Source of the DNA: Massilia arenae
GTDB lineage: Bacteria > Pseudomonadota > Gammaproteobacteria > Burkholderiales > Burkholderiaceae_D
Direction of reading: 5' to 3'
Length of the DNA stretch: 64,000 nt
NCBI RefSeq assembly: GCF_008014745.1
Contig: NZ_VPFD01000002.1
Location: 186,001-250,000 of the forward strand
Under the pieces are notes generated by a model, which was not told the DNA's origin, ran no database searches, and saw only the letters and a list, made by a program, of their open reading frames with translations. Positions 35,694 through 45,603 of the stretch are shown in pieces; within the stretch, counting starts at the first letter, position 1, and every line of letters starts with the position of its first letter. The translations under genes were made by a program, and so were the position numbers.

Positions 35694-37397
35694 CTAGGCC
35701 CGTTTTTGCTCCTGTAATGTTTCTAGTACATGCCGCGTCATGCTGCTGGCCAGCTCCTCCTCACCAACGAACACCCGTCCGCCGGTCTCCGCCCGCAACA
35801 ACTCCGCTTCCTTGTCGTTATGCGTGCGCACCACGCAGCGGATCGATGGATTGAGCGCCTTCGCAATCTCCACCATCTTGCGCACGTCGAAGGTGTCCGG
35901 CGTCGCGATCACCAGCATCGCCGCCTTGTGGATATGCGCCTGGATCAGCACCGCCGGTTCCGCCGCATTGCCCACCACCGCCGGAATCCCGCGCTGACGC
36001 GCCTGCTCGACCAGTTCGCGATGCTGCTCGGCGAGCACGAAGTGAATGCCACGCGCCGTCAGGTCGTCCGCAATGCGCCGCCCGACCCGTCCAAACCCCA
36101 CCAGCACCACTTGGTTGCTGAGCTTTTCGCGCGAGGTCGTCATCGGCAGTTCCGCCAGCGGATCGGCTGGCCGTTCCAGCCTGCGCGCCAGATGCATCAG
36201 GTGGTCTTGCGTGCCCAGCCAGCGCTGCACCGGCTCGATCGACGAAAACACCAGCGGATTGAGGGCGATCGAGATGATGGCGCCGGCAAGGATCAGGTTT
36301 TGCCCCAGCTCCGGCAACAGCCCGAGCTGCATGCCCAGCGCCGCGAGAATGAAAGAGAACTCGCCGATCTGCGCCAAGCTGGCCGACACGGTCAGCGCCG
36401 TATTGAGCGGATACCGCAGCGCCAGCACCAGGATAAAAGCGGCGAGTGACTTGCCAACCACGATCACCAGCACCACGCCCAGCACGTGCAGCGGATTGTC
36501 GACCAACACCATCGGATCGAACAGCATGCCAACCGAGACGAAGAACAGCACCGAGAACGCATCGCGCAGCGGCAGCGATTCCTCGGCCGCGCGGTGGCTC
36601 AGTTCCGACTCGCGCAGCACCATGCCGGCAAAGAAGGCGCCCAGCGCGAACGACACGCCGAACAGGCTCGATGACGCATAGGCGATGCCGACCGCCGCTG
36701 CGATCACGGCCAGCGTGAACAGCTCGCGCGACGCGGTCTTGGCCACCCGCCACAGGAACCACGGAAAGACCTTGCGCCCGACGATCAGCATGAAGGCGAT
36801 GAAGCCGCCCACCTGCAGCAGGGTCATGCCCAGTGCCGGCCACAGATCGAGCCCGGCGTCGCCCTTGCCGCCCAGCGGGCCTGCGAGCGCCGGCAGCATC
36901 ACCAGCACCAGCACCATGACGAGGTCCTCGACCACCAGCCAGCCCACCGCGATGCGGCCGTTCATCGAGTCGAGCACCCCGCGTGCCTCCAGCGCGCGCA
37001 GCAGCACCACGGTGCTCGCCACCGATAGCGCCAAGCCGAACACGATGCCCGCGCCCAGGCTCCAGCCCCACCACCACGACAGCGCCATGCCCATCCCGGT
37101 GGCCACGCCGATCTGCAGCAGGGCGCCGGGCAGGGCGATGCGGCGTACATCGAGCAAGTCCTTCAGCGAGAAATGCAGCCCGACCCCGAACATCAGCAGC
37201 ATGACCCCGATCTCGGCCAGCTGTGACGCCAGGCCGATGTCCGCCACGAAGCCCGGCGTGGCGGGGCCTATGAAGACGCCGGCGGCCAGGTAGCCGACCA
37301 GCGCCGGCAGTTTGAGGCGCACGGCCAGCATGCCGAATATCAGGCCGAAACCGAGTGCGGCGGCAATCGTGGTGATCAGGCTTAATTCGTGATGCAT
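35694..37397 (-). CDS. ybaL: YbaL-type monovalent cation/proton antiporter with TrkA-N domain
   Basis: 567-aa CPA2 antiporter. About 12 membrane helices span residues 5-385 (GFGLIFGMLAVRLKLPALVG, GVGLHFSLKDLL and LALSVASTVVLLRALE are landmarks). A cytosolic TrkA-N/RCK domain begins at VVLVGFGRVGRRIADDL (about 420). Kef/YbaL proteins exchange potassium for protons and are gated by nucleotide or glutathione ligands. No KefF-like partner is adjacent. The final RCK-C part is short. Function is assigned by family; the ion is inferred. Confidence 0.9.
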   Translation of the reverse strand: MHHELSLITTIAAALGFGLIFGMLAVRLKLPALVGYLAAGVFIGPATPGFVADIGLASQLAEIGVMLLMFGVGLHFSLKDLLDVRRIALPGALLQIGVATGMGMALSWWWGWSLGAGIVFGLALSVASTVVLLRALEARGVLDSMNGRIAVGWLVVEDLVMVLVLVMLPALAGPLGGKGDAGLDLWPALGMTLLQVGGFIAFMLIVGRKVFPWFLWRVAKTASRELFTLAVIAAAVGIAYASSSLFGVSFALGAFFAGMVLRESELSHRAAEESLPLRDAFSVLFFVSVGMLFDPMVLVDNPLHVLGVVLVIVVGKSLAAFILVLALRYPLNTALTVSASLAQIGEFSFILAALGMQLGLLPELGQNLILAGAIISIALNPLVFSSIEPVQRWLGTQDHLMHLARRLERPADPLAELPMTTSREKLSNQVVLVGFGRVGRRIADDLTARGIHFVLAEQHRELVEQARQRGIPAVVGNAAEPAVLIQAHIHKAAMLVIATPDTFDVRKMVEIAKALNPSIRCVVRTHNDKEAELLRAETGGRVFVGEEELASSMTRHVLETLQEQKRA

Positions 37398-37544
37398 GTA
37401 GTGGAGGACTCTTGAACAGGTGGGAAGGTCTTTAGTATAAGTCAGCAGTATGTACAGGCTAAAAAAACCCGAGCAACGCCGGCGCGTCGTCCGCGCCTGA
37501 AGTGCGATAGCATTGGTATAACGTCACTGCCGAGCTAGCGCTGC

Positions 37545-38813
37545 ATGGAAAAACAAGATGAACTGCGCCGTTCCAAACGGATCGCCCTCGGCTTCTTCAT
37601 AGGCGCGGCCGCGCTGTTCGTGATCAGCCTCCTGCTGCCGTATACCTGGTGGACTGGCCTGCTGCGTGCCTTCTCCGAAGCGGCCATGGTCGGCGCGCTG
37701 GCCGACTGGTTCGCGGTGGTGGCCTTGTTCCGGCGCGTGCCGATCCCGATCGTGTCGCGCCATACCGCCATCATCCCCAGCAACAAGGACAAGATCGCCG
37801 ACAACCTGGCGCTGTTCGTGCGCGAAAAATTCCTCGACACCGATTCCATCGTCGGCCTGATCCGGCGCCACGATCCGGTGCAGAAGGTGGCCGAGTGGCT
37901 GGTCAAGCCGGCCAATACCGAATTGATGGGCGCCCACCTGGTGCGCGCCGCGACCTTCATGCTCGACTTCATCGAAGACGCGGCGGTGCAGAACTTCATC
38001 CGCCGCGGCGTGCACACGATGGTGAACAGCGTCGACCTGTCGAAGTCGAGCGGCGCCATCCTGGAAAGCCTGACCCGCGGCCGGCGCCACCAGGAACTGC
38101 TCGACGAAGGCATCCGGCAACTGGCACACTTGCTGGACAACGCCGACACGCAAGACTACATCGCCCAGGGCATCGTCGAGTGGCTCAAGGAAGACTATGC
38201 CTTCATCGAGAAGATGCTGCCCTCGGACCTCATCGGCCGCAAGGGCGCCGACATCGCCGTGCGCCTGGCCGCCGGTGTGCTCAACAAGGTGGCGGCCGAT
38301 CCCGAGCACCCGCTGCGCCACCGCTTCGACGACTACGTGGCCGGCTTTATCGAACGCCTGAAAGGCGACCCGGCCTTCCTGGCCAGGGCCGACGACGTCA
38401 AGCGCTACCTGCTCGAGGACGAGACCGTCAACACCTATCTCGGTTCGCTGTGGGCCGAACTGAAGGCCTGGCTCAAGCGCGACCTCGAAAGCGAGGATTC
38501 CAGGCTGCGCGTTCGCATCGTCGCCATGGGCGCCTGGATCGGCAAGGTGCTGAGCGAAGATCCGGCCTTGCGCCAGTCGCTGCACGAGAACCTGGAAGCG
38601 GCCGCGCGCGGCGTGGCGCCCGAGTTTGCGGGCTTCCTGACGCGCCACATCGCCGACACCGTCAAGCAGTGGGACGACCGCGAGATGTCGGCCCAGATCG
38701 AACTCAATATCGGCAAGGACCTGCAGTACATCCGCATCAACGGCACCATCGTGGGCGGCATGATCGGCGTGACCTTGTACCTGCTGTCCCACCTGCCCGC
38801 GCTCCTGAACTGA
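37545..38813 (+). CDS. DUF445 inner-membrane protein (YjiN-like)
   Basis: 422 aa. An N-terminal hydrophobic helix (IALGFFIGAAALFVISLLLP), the ALADWFAVVALFRRVPIPIV motif, and a C-terminal helix (GTIVGGMIGVTLYLLSHLPA) bracket a long, mostly helical region; this is the DUF445 layout. Function is unknown; E. coli YjiN is the relative I recognise. Start ATG 37545; a DUF2007 gene follows 11 bp later, probably in the same transcript. Divergent from ybaL. Confidence 0.88.
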   Translation: MEKQDELRRSKRIALGFFIGAAALFVISLLLPYTWWTGLLRAFSEAAMVGALADWFAVVALFRRVPIPIVSRHTAIIPSNKDKIADNLALFVREKFLDTDSIVGLIRRHDPVQKVAEWLVKPANTELMGAHLVRAATFMLDFIEDAAVQNFIRRGVHTMVNSVDLSKSSGAILESLTRGRRHQELLDEGIRQLAHLLDNADTQDYIAQGIVEWLKEDYAFIEKMLPSDLIGRKGADIAVRLAAGVLNKVAADPEHPLRHRFDDYVAGFIERLKGDPAFLARADDVKRYLLEDETVNTYLGSLWAELKAWLKRDLESEDSRLRVRIVAMGAWIGKVLSEDPALRQSLHENLEAAARGVAPEFAGFLTRHIADTVKQWDDREMSAQIELNIGKDLQYIRINGTIVGGMIGVTLYLLSHLPALLN

Positions 38814-38824
38814 AGGCCTCCACC

Positions 38825-39157
38825 ATGCACACGCTCGCACTGAACGACTGGCTCGCCGCCCACCCCGAGGTCGAGCGCATCCCCGAACGCGACCTGTACG
38901 TGGTGGCGCGCTACATGATCCCGATCGACGCCAACCTGGCCCAGGGCTGCCTGGAGGCGTCCGGCATCCCCGCCATGCTGGCCGATGCGCATTTGATGCA
39001 GACCGACCTGCTGCTGGCGCCGGCGCTGGGCGGCGTGCGCCTGCTGGTCGATGCGGAGCACGTGCAACAGGCGCATACGGTGCTCGAAGCGCTGGCGCGG
39101 GGCGACTTTGCGCTCGACGAACACGCGCCGGACGGCGAGTGGCAAAAGGCCGAGTAG
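38825..39157 (+). CDS. DUF2007-type putative signal-transducing protein
   Basis: 110 aa in a frame different from DUF445, starting at ATG 38825. The core YVVARYMIPIDANLAQGCLE followed by ASGIPAMLADAHLMQ and GGVRLLVDAEHVQQAHTVLE matches the DUF2007 pattern (small GlnB-like fold that senses or signals; function not established). It lies 11 bp after DUF445, and the transcript then meets a strong hairpin at 39214. Confidence 0.78.
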   Translation: MHTLALNDWLAAHPEVERIPERDLYVVARYMIPIDANLAQGCLEASGIPAMLADAHLMQTDLLLAPALGGVRLLVDAEHVQQAHTVLEALARGDFALDEHAPDGEWQKAE

Positions 39158-39213
39158 GCCGGGTCGACAAGCGGGGTAGCGTACGAAATGATGTTAGCAG
39201 TGCCGAAAACAAC

Positions 39214-39243
39214 AACGGCCCGGTTCTTGCGAACCGGGCCGTT
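39214..39243. terminator. Bidirectional terminator between DUF2007 and tRNA-Met
   Basis: AACGGCCCGGTTC (39214-39226) pairs perfectly with GAACCGGGCCGTT (39231-39243), loop TTGC. On the minus strand it is followed by GTTGTTTTC, a U-rich tract, so it can end the tRNA transcript; on the plus strand it lies 56 bp after DUF2007. Confidence 0.8.
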
Positions 39244-39250
39244 CTGTATT

Positions 39251-39327
39251 TGGTGGTGATAGGTGGACTTGAACCACCGACCCCAGCATTATGAGTGCTG
39301 TGCTCTAACCAGCTGAGCTATATCACC
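39251..39327 (-). tRNA. tRNA-Met (CAT), copy 1
   Basis: 77-nt cloverleaf on the minus strand with encoded CCA. The acceptor arm GGTGATA pairs with TATCACC, the anticodon loop is CTCATAA (anticodon CAT), and the T-arm GGTGG-TTCAAGT-CCACC is intact. The ATGCTGGGGTC variable region resembles elongator tRNA-Met; tRNA-Ile2 (CAT read by lysidine) is the alternative. Identical to copy 2. Confidence 0.92.
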
Positions 39328-39337
39328 TGAAACTGAC

Positions 39338-39378
39338 AAAAGCAAAAATGGCTTGACTCGTTGGAGAGCCAAGCCATT
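39338..39378 (-). terminator. Terminator between the two tRNA-Met genes
   Basis: Read on the minus strand, AATGGCTTG and CAAGCCATT (arms at 39370-39378 and 39347-39355) form a 9-bp hairpin followed by TTTTTGCTTTT. It lies 14 bp after copy 2, so copy 2 may end here and copy 1 may have its own promoter or depend on readthrough. Confidence 0.65.
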
Positions 39379-39391
39379 CGCTTGGAATTCT

Positions 39392-39468
39392 TGGTGGTGA
39401 TAGGTGGACTTGAACCACCGACCCCAGCATTATGAGTGCTGTGCTCTAACCAGCTGAGCTATATCACC
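39392..39468 (-). tRNA. tRNA-Met (CAT), copy 2
   Basis: Sequence identical over all 77 bases to the copy at 39251-39327, including CCA. Same CAT anticodon and intact arms. The spacer between copies is 64 bp. Tandem duplication of this tRNA just beyond miaA suggests dosage. The elongator-Met versus Ile2 caveat applies equally. Confidence 0.92.
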
Positions 39469-39549
39469 GCAACGACCAATATTATCGGGCGCGACCGGTT
39501 GCGTGTCAAGATCGTGGCGTGTTCTGCGCGGAAAAATGTCGCATCGATG

Positions 39550-40506
39550 TCATTTATCCAACGTTTCGAGGTGGTCCAGCATCGCCCCCGCCGGATCGGG
39601 CCCCAGGCAGTCGATCACGATCCGGTCCGGCATCGCGCGCAGCCAGGTGATCTGGCGCTTGGCCAGTTGGCGGGTGGCGATGACGCCCAGTTCGCGCAAC
39701 TCCGCACGGTCGATATTGCCGTCCAGGTAGTCCCAGGCCTGGCGATAACCGACGCAGCGGATCGACGGCAGCGCGGGCGACAGGTCGCCGCGTGCACGCA
39801 GGCGCGCCACTTCCGCCACCAGACCGCCATCGTCGCTATCGCCCAGCATCTGGTCGAAACGCAGCGCGATGCGCTTGTGCAGCACGGCGCGGTCATCGGT
39901 CTCGAGGCCGAACGACACCAGTTCGAACGGCAGCTCGGGCTTGGCGCGTTTTGCCAGCAGGGCCGACATCGGCTGGCCGGACAACGCATGGATTTCCAGC
40001 GCGCGGTTGATGCGCTGGGCGTCGTTCGGCGCCAGGCGCGCCGCCGTCACCGGATCGACCGCGCGCAGCTTCTCGTGCATGCCGGGCCAGCCGATGCGCG
40101 CAGCTTCTGCATCGAGCGCGGTGCGCACGCCCGCATCCGCCGTCGGCAGATCGTCCAGGCCGTCGACCAGTCCCTTGAAATACATCATCGTGCCGCCTAC
40201 CAGCAGCGGCAGCTTGCCGCGCGCCGTGATCTCGCCCACCAGGCGGATGGTATCGGCGCGGAACTGCGCGACCGAATACGCCTCGAGCGGATCGAGGATG
40301 TCGATCAGGTGATGCGGCACGGCGGCCAGTTCGTCAGGTGTGGGCTTGGCGGTGCCGATGTCCATCCCGCGATACACCAGGGCCGAATCGACCGAGATGA
40401 TTTCGCACGGCCGCGTTTGCGCGATGCGCAGGGCGCTGGCCGTCTTGCCGGACGCGGTCGGGCCCATGATGGCCACGGCCATCGGCTTGTTCGTCTGGTT
40501 CATCAT
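39550..40506 (-). CDS. miaA: tRNA dimethylallyltransferase MiaA
   Basis: Transfers dimethylallyl from DMAPP to A37 of tRNAs reading UNN codons, the substrate for MiaB (20.4 kb). 318 aa; P-loop [12 protein letters not shown], then [20 protein letters not shown], the catalytic aspartate region, and [30 protein letters not shown] is also typical. The ATGATG start overlaps the mutL stop, so mutL-miaA are coupled, as in E. coli. Either ATG may be used. Confidence 0.96.
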   Translation of the reverse strand: MMNQTNKPMAVAIMGPTASGKTASALRIAQTRPCEIISVDSALVYRGMDIGTAKPTPDELAAVPHHLIDILDPLEAYSVAQFRADTIRLVGEITARGKLPLLVGGTMMYFKGLVDGLDDLPTADAGVRTALDAEAARIGWPGMHEKLRAVDPVTAARLAPNDAQRINRALEIHALSGQPMSALLAKRAKPELPFELVSFGLETDDRAVLHKRIALRFDQMLGDSDDGGLVAEVARLRARGDLSPALPSIRCVGYRQAWDYLDGNIDRAELRELGVIATRQLAKRQITWLRAMPDRIVIDCLGPDPAGAMLDHLETLDK

Positions 40507-42434
40507 TGGCCGCGCAAGAACAGTTTATCGAGCGCGGAGATCTCGAGCTGGACCCAGGTCGGGCGGCCGTGGTTGCACTGGTCGGCGCGTTCGGTGCTTT
40601 CCATCTGGCGCAGCAGCGCGTTCATCTCGGGCACGGCCAGGATGCGGTTGGCGCGCACCGCCGTGTGGCAGGCGAGGGTGCCGAGCAGCTCGTTGCGGCG
40701 CTCGATCAGCACGCGCGAGCCGCCATATTCGCGTACGTCGCGCAGCACGTCGCGCGCCAGGGTCTGGGCGTCGGCGTTCTTGAGCAGGGTCGGCACGCTG
40801 CGCACGGCGAGGGTGGTTGGCGACAGCGCGGCGATGTCGAAGCCCAGCGTCTTCAGGGTGTCCTGGTGCTCGGTCGCGGTCGCGACCTCGATCGCGTCGG
40901 CGTAGAAGGTCACCGGGATCAGCATCGACTGCACCTGCATCTCCTGGCCCTGGGCCTGGGCGTCGAGCGCGTTCTTGATCTGCTCGTAGAGGATGCGTTC
41001 GTGGGCCGCGTGCATGTCGACCAGCACCAGGCCGCGCGTGTTCTGGGCCAGGATGTAGATGCCGTGCAGCTGGGCCAGCGCGAAGCCGAGCGGGAAGTCG
41101 TCGTTCGACAGCGGGCGGTCCGATGCCGAGAGCGGCACAGCCATCGGGGCGGTCGAAGACGCAGGCATCGTGGTCGTCGCATCCGACTTGAACAGCGCGC
41201 CATAGGCCTCGGTGCGCTGCGCCACGCCACCGGTGGTCGATGGATCATCCCAGCGGCTCCCCGCCGGATATGGCGACGGCGAGAAGGTCGACAACTGCGC
41301 CCCGAACGACGTCTGCTCATGCGGGCGCATCTGCGGCTGCGATGGCGACGGCGACATTTGCCACAGCGGCGTGCCACTCGGCCGCACCTCGGCCGCCGTG
41401 ATCGGCGCCGGCACGCTGCCGTGCGCCGTGGCCGAGGTCTGGGCCAGCGTGCGCTGCACCGCGTGGAACACGAACTGGTGCACCGCGCGGCTGTCGCGGA
41501 AGCGCACTTCGATCTTCGATGGGTGGACGTTGACGTCGACCAGCGCCGGATCGAGGTCGAGCGACAGCACGTAGGAGGGGAAGCGGTCGCCGTGCAGCAC
41601 GTCCTGGTAGGCGGCGCGCACCGCGTGCACCAGCACCTTGTCGCGCACGAAGCGCCCGTTCACGTAGAAGAACTGGCCGTCGGCGCGCGCCTTGGAGGCG
41701 GTCGGCAGGCCGACGTAGCCATGCAGGTGCAGCGGACCGGCCGATTCGTCCAGGGCCAGGCGCGCCTCGGCGAAATCGCTGCCGAGGATGTGGGCGCTGC
41801 GCTTGGCCGCTTCGCTCACGTTCCAGTGGTCGATCGTGCGGCCGTTGTGCGACAGGCTGAACGACACGTCCGGACGCGCCAGCGCGATGCGGCGCACGAC
41901 TTCGGCGCAGTGACCATATTCGGTCTGTTCGGATTTTAAGAACTTGCGGCGCGCCGGGGTGTTGAAGTACAGGTCCTGCACGTCGATCGTGGTGCCGAAG
42001 GCGCCGGACGATGGCGCCACCGTGCCCTCGTGCGAGCCGACGATCTCGAAGGCGTGGGCCGCGTCGGGCGTGCGCGAGGTGATGCGCACCGCGGCCACCG
42101 AAGCGATCGAGGCCAGCGCCTCGCCGCGAAAGCCCAGCGTGCCCACGTTCTCGAGGTCGTGCAGCGACGTGATCTTGGAGGTCGCATGGCGCGCCAGCGC
42201 CAGCGGCAGTTGTTCCGGCGCGATGCCGCGGCCGTTGTCGGTGATCGCGATGCGCTTGACGCCGCCTTCTTCGAGGCGCACGGTGATCTGGGTCGCGCCC
42301 GCGTCGAGCGCGTTTTCCAGCAGTTCCTTGACGACGGCCGATGGCCGCTCGACCACTTCGCCGGCGGCGATCTGCGAGATGAGCTGGTCGGGGAGCTGCT
42401 GGATGGGGCGGTGGGTCGGGGCAGGGGCGTTCAT
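40503..42434 (-). CDS. mutL: DNA mismatch repair protein MutL
   Basis: 643 aa. The GHKL ATPase N-terminal domain has [26 protein letters not shown] and [13 protein letters not shown]. The variable linker (about 340-440) is Pro/Ser-rich. The C-terminal dimerisation domain contains [13 protein letters not shown], matching the DQHAx2Ex4E endonuclease motif with Met for Gln, and the CNHGRP zinc-site motif. This MutL is thus likely endonucleolytic, unlike E. coli MutL. Coupled to miaA. Confidence 0.96.
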   Translation of the reverse strand: MNAPAPTHRPIQQLPDQLISQIAAGEVVERPSAVVKELLENALDAGATQITVRLEEGGVKRIAITDNGRGIAPEQLPLALARHATSKITSLHDLENVGTLGFRGEALASIASVAAVRITSRTPDAAHAFEIVGSHEGTVAPSSGAFGTTIDVQDLYFNTPARRKFLKSEQTEYGHCAEVVRRIALARPDVSFSLSHNGRTIDHWNVSEAAKRSAHILGSDFAEARLALDESAGPLHLHGYVGLPTASKARADGQFFYVNGRFVRDKVLVHAVRAAYQDVLHGDRFPSYVLSLDLDPALVDVNVHPSKIEVRFRDSRAVHQFVFHAVQRTLAQTSATAHGSVPAPITAAEVRPSGTPLWQMSPSPSQPQMRPHEQTSFGAQLSTFSPSPYPAGSRWDDPSTTGGVAQRTEAYGALFKSDATTTMPASSTAPMAVPLSASDRPLSNDDFPLGFALAQLHGIYILAQNTRGLVLVDMHAAHERILYEQIKNALDAQAQGQEMQVQSMLIPVTFYADAIEVATATEHQDTLKTLGFDIAALSPTTLAVRSVPTLLKNADAQTLARDVLRDVREYGGSRVLIERRNELLGTLACHTAVRANRILAVPEMNALLRQMESTERADQCNHGRPTWVQLEISALDKLFLRGQ

Positions 42435-42478
42435 GGTGCGATTATATCGCGCTGCTCGAGCCCCGGATCGTCAACGAC

Positions 42479-43408
42479 TCATTGCTGTTCGCGCACGGGA
42501 ATCGGCACATTGCACAGGTCGATCGCGCCGGCCGCGACCTTGGTCCACGGACCGCCGCGGTTGCGCTGGGCCTCGATCACGGCCTGGAAGGCGGCGCTCT
42601 CGGTGCGCATCACCTCGAGCTTGCTGCGCTCGGCCTGGGGCACGTCGGCCGCCAGGCGCACGCTGGCGATCGGCGTGCGTTGCTCGGCTTTCTCGTAGAA
42701 GCCAAGGGCTCCGGTCCCGCGCGGCATCACGGTGAGCAGCGGCATGCCGGCCACGATGCGGCCGACCACGGTGATGTTGCGGTCCAGGTGGCGCGGCGCG
42801 TGGCCGATCACGGTGTACAGCTGCGAACCGTTGCCCGTATTGGACGCCTCGTCGCGCGCCACGCCGACCATGGCGTAGCAATGCGGCAACCAGGCTTGGC
42901 CGCCCTTCGGGTCGCGCGCGACCGGGAAGCCGTTCACGTGGCCCACCTGCGGCGCGTAGACGTCGCGTTCCTTCAGCTGCGTGAACGCGCCGGTGCCCTT
43001 GGCGGGCACGGTGAATTCGGCGTCCACGGTCTTGGCGGCCTTGAACGGGCGCGGCGTTTCCTCGTCCGGATCGCCCCATTGCACCACGAAGCCATCTTGC
43101 GCGCGCATGACCCACAAGCCGTCGAAGTAGCGTTCGCGCACCAGCGCGCGGATGTTCGCGGCCGCCTTCGGCGCGAAGTTCGGCGCCAGTTCCATGACGA
43201 CGCGGCCTGCCGGCAGTTCCATGTACAGCGTGTTCTCTGGATCGAGGGGGCGCCAGTCGCCCGGCTTGGACGCCTTGACCACGTCCGCCACCGAGGGCTT
43301 GGGTGGCAATTCCTTGCCGGACCCAGCCGGTGCGGCGTCGGCGTCGTGCGCGAGCAGGGCAACGAGCGCCATGCCGGTGATTGCGTGGATCGTGGTCGCT
43401 GCCTTCAT
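42479..43408 (-). CDS. Periplasmic cyclophilin-type peptidyl-prolyl isomerase
   Basis: 309 aa with a signal peptide (about 1-25, ALLAHDADA). The cyclophilin domain (about 60-250) begins [20 protein letters not shown] and includes [20 protein letters not shown]. The ends are extended compared with E. coli PpiA (190 aa), with extra inserts such as [15 protein letters not shown]. Catalytic Arg of the usual FHR motif appears as VMRAQDGF. Probably a periplasmic folding factor; some of the family have low isomerase activity. The gene stands alone after mutL. Confidence 0.85.
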   Translation of the reverse strand: MKAATTIHAITGMALVALLAHDADAAPAGSGKELPPKPSVADVVKASKPGDWRPLDPENTLYMELPAGRVVMELAPNFAPKAAANIRALVRERYFDGLWVMRAQDGFVVQWGDPDEETPRPFKAAKTVDAEFTVPAKGTGAFTQLKERDVYAPQVGHVNGFPVARDPKGGQAWLPHCYAMVGVARDEASNTGNGSQLYTVIGHAPRHLDRNITVVGRIVAGMPLLTVMPRGTGALGFYEKAEQRTPIASVRLAADVPQAERSKLEVMRTESAAFQAVIEAQRNRGGPWTKVAAGAIDLCNVPIPVREQQ

Positions 43409-43617
43409 GGATTCTCCGTTTGGTTATGTGTATCAGGCAATTGTAGTCGAGCGTGAGGTCTGTACAAACCTGGCGCGCAGGTCCTGCGCCATAGTTGACA
43501 ATTGGTGTAAATAAGTCGGCAAAAAGCGAAAATTCAGCGCCTTTTGTTGCTGCGGCGCACTCAAGTTAGCTGCGCCGGGTCCGATAAGGATAGGGTAAGC
43601 CCACTATCTGGACATCC

Positions 43618-44640
43618 ATGCGTAACCTGATCGCACTATTCGCCCTGAGCCTGGTCACCGCTCTGGCGAATGCGAACGATGCAGCTCCAACGACCAAGCC
43701 CGCGGTTGAGAAACCCGTGGCAATCGCTTCGATCAAGCCGAACCTGCGGCCTGGCGCGGCGACCCCTGCTGCTGCCCAAAAATCCGAAGAAGATGCGGAA
43801 GTCGACCTGTCGGTCCGCATCGCCGAAAAACTGGCCGAGCTGCGCGCCAAGCAAGCCCTGCGCGCCGAGGACGCCGCACGCGCACGCCGCGCCGCGGAAG
43901 CCCGCCGCAAGAAGGAAGCCGCGGTTGCCGCCGCTGCAGCCGTCGAGGCCGCCAAGCCGAAGAACGGTACCCACTGGACGTATGAGGGCGAATTCGGCCC
44001 CGAGAACTGGTCGAAGATCAATACCGCATGGGCATCCTGCAATACCGGCAACCGCCAGTCGCCGATCGACCTGCGCGACGGCATCAAGGTCGACCTGGAG
44101 CAGATCAGCTTCGACTACCACCCGAGTTCGTTCAACGAGATCGACAATGGCCATACGATCCAGGTGAACGTCGCAGGCGGGAACTTCCTGAGCGTGGGTG
44201 GGACCACCTACGAGCTGCAGCAATTCCACTTCCATCGTCCGGGCGAAGAGCGCATCAACGGCAAGGGCACCGAGATGGTCGTGCACCTGGTGCACAAGAG
44301 CTACGACAACAAGATCGCCATCCTGGCGGTGCTGCTCGAGCGCGGCGACGCCAATCCCATGATCCAGACCGTCTGGAACAACCTGCCGCTGGAAAAGCAC
44401 ATGACGGTGACGCCATCGATCGTGCTCGACGTGAACGAAATCCTGCCGGCGCGGCGCGACTACTTCACGTATATGGGTTCGCTGAGCGAGCCGCCGTGCA
44501 CCGAGAATGTGCTGTGGCTGGTGATGAAGCAGCCGATGACGGCCTCGCCCCAGCAGATGGCCTTGTTCTCGCGGCTGTATCCGTTCAATTCGCGGCCGGT
44601 GCAGCAGGCGAATGGGCGAATGGTCAAGGAATCGATGTAA
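43618..44640 (+). CDS. Alpha-class carbonic anhydrase with long Ala-rich coiled-coil linker
   Basis: 340 aa. A signal peptide (about 1-20) is followed by a charged Ala/Glu/Arg-rich helical region (about 57-112), then the anhydrase domain from HWTYEG (119) to the end. Zinc ligands are His204 and His206 in QQFHFHRPGE and His223 in VVHLVH; SEPPCTENVLW is conserved. It reversibly hydrates CO2 in the periplasm. The helical linker is unusual and could tether or oligomerise the enzyme. An antisense frame across it is an artefact. Confidence 0.9.
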   Translation: MRNLIALFALSLVTALANANDAAPTTKPAVEKPVAIASIKPNLRPGAATPAAAQKSEEDAEVDLSVRIAEKLAELRAKQALRAEDAARARRAAEARRKKEAAVAAAAAVEAAKPKNGTHWTYEGEFGPENWSKINTAWASCNTGNRQSPIDLRDGIKVDLEQISFDYHPSSFNEIDNGHTIQVNVAGGNFLSVGGTTYELQQFHFHRPGEERINGKGTEMVVHLVHKSYDNKIAILAVLLERGDANPMIQTVWNNLPLEKHMTVTPSIVLDVNEILPARRDYFTYMGSLSEPPCTENVLWLVMKQPMTASPQQMALFSRLYPFNSRPVQQANGRMVKESM

Positions 44641-44644
44641 TAGC

Positions 44645-44670
44645 AAAAGCCCGGGATGCCGGGCTTTTTT
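44645..44670 (+). terminator. Intrinsic terminator after carbonic anhydrase
   Basis: AAAAGCCCGG (44645-44654) pairs with CCGGGCTTTT (44659-44668) with loop GATG and runs into TTTT. Four bases after the stop codon. Confidence 0.88.
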
Positions 44671-44682
44671 GTTGGCCTTGAG

Positions 44683-44790
44683 ACCGTCGTCCCCGCGAAG
44701 GCGGGGACCCAAGTGTGCTTGAGTTGATGCTACTCTTGATGCTGTGGGCTGTTCGACTGACTTAGGTTCCCGCCTTCGCGGGAACGACGT
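44683..44790. repeat. REP-like inverted pair, copy B
   Basis: One element at 44683-44714 (CGTCGTCCCCGCG-AAGG-CGGGGACCCAAGT in outline) faces another at 44760-44790 that matches copy A at 10697 almost base for base (ACTTAGGTTCCCGCC then TTCGCGGGAACGACGT). Spacing between elements is 45 bp versus 47 bp in copy A. Again placed between convergent genes. Confidence 0.8.
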
Positions 44791-44804
44791 CTCATGGCAG
44801 CAGG

Positions 44805-45590
44805 TCAAGAAATACGGTAACGCCCTTCCCACACTGCGCCCGGCGCCAGCTCGACCGGGCTCAACTGCGCTGGCTCGATGCACACGAAGCGCTGGTACTC
44901 GTCGTCTTCCATATCGGCCAGAGCGGCCGTGTCCGCAGCGCCCGGATTCCACACCACGGCATCCTTGAATCCCGCCTGCTCCAGCGTCAGTACGCGCGCC
45001 CAAGTGCCCAGGGTGATGTTGCCGGCAACATTCTCATAAACCACGTCGAGCTTGTCCGCGATCGACAAGGTGCCCGCCTCGAGCCCCTCGATGCGCACGT
45101 CCGCCAGGTGCGGCACCAGGTGATAGGTATGCAGCGCCGCCGCGAACGGGAAGGGCGCGGCGCCCGCGTTGCGCACGCCGAGCGCCATCTCCAGCGCATT
45201 GGCTTGCACGGTCACGCGCAGCGTCAGTGCAAAGCGGTGCGGCCAGGCAGCGGCCATTGCCGGCGCCAGGTCGGCTTCATTCAGGCCGAATTCCGCCCAC
45301 GCCGTATCGCCCTCGATGCCGTGCCCTTCCAGGCGCCAGGTGCTGAGCCGTGCGAAGCCATGGCGCATGCCGTCGCCGCGCTCGCCGAACTGGGGAAAGA
45401 TGACCGGCACGCCGCCACGGATCGCGCGGCTGCCGTCCAGGGCCGAGCGGCTGCTGAGGAACATGCGCTCGCCGCCGTCGGCGCCGTGCCACGATACCAG
45501 GTGGCCGCCATACAGGGTGACGACGGCGCTGGCGCCGTCCGGCGCCGTGATGCGAATCGCGGGCAATTGCCCGAAGCTGATGTTTTCCAT
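44805..45590 (-). CDS. D-hexose-6-phosphate mutarotase (YeaD-like)
   Basis: 261-aa galactose-mutarotase-fold enzyme that equilibrates anomers of hexose 6-phosphates. GGHLVSWHGADGGERMFLS and RGGVPVIFPQFGERG (the substrate-phosphate region) are typical of YeaD, as are HGFAR and the Glu in CIEPAQLSPVEL. ATG 45590 begins MENISFGQLP; the frame runs to 45674 inside amiC but is not coding. 13 bp separate it from amiC. Confidence 0.9.
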   Translation of the reverse strand: MENISFGQLPAIRITAPDGASAVVTLYGGHLVSWHGADGGERMFLSSRSALDGSRAIRGGVPVIFPQFGERGDGMRHGFARLSTWRLEGHGIEGDTAWAEFGLNEADLAPAMAAAWPHRFALTLRVTVQANALEMALGVRNAGAAPFPFAAALHTYHLVPHLADVRIEGLEAGTLSIADKLDVVYENVAGNITLGTWARVLTLEQAGFKDAVVWNPGAADTAALADMEDDEYQRFVCIEPAQLSPVELAPGAVWEGRYRIS

Positions 45591-45603
45591 GATGGGTTCC
45601 GGC

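Noticed and set aside
43636..45003. 455-codon minus-strand frame over the carbonic anhydrase
   Set aside because: It spans a REP pair and antisense coding DNA; the anhydrase zinc motif is intact on the plus strand.
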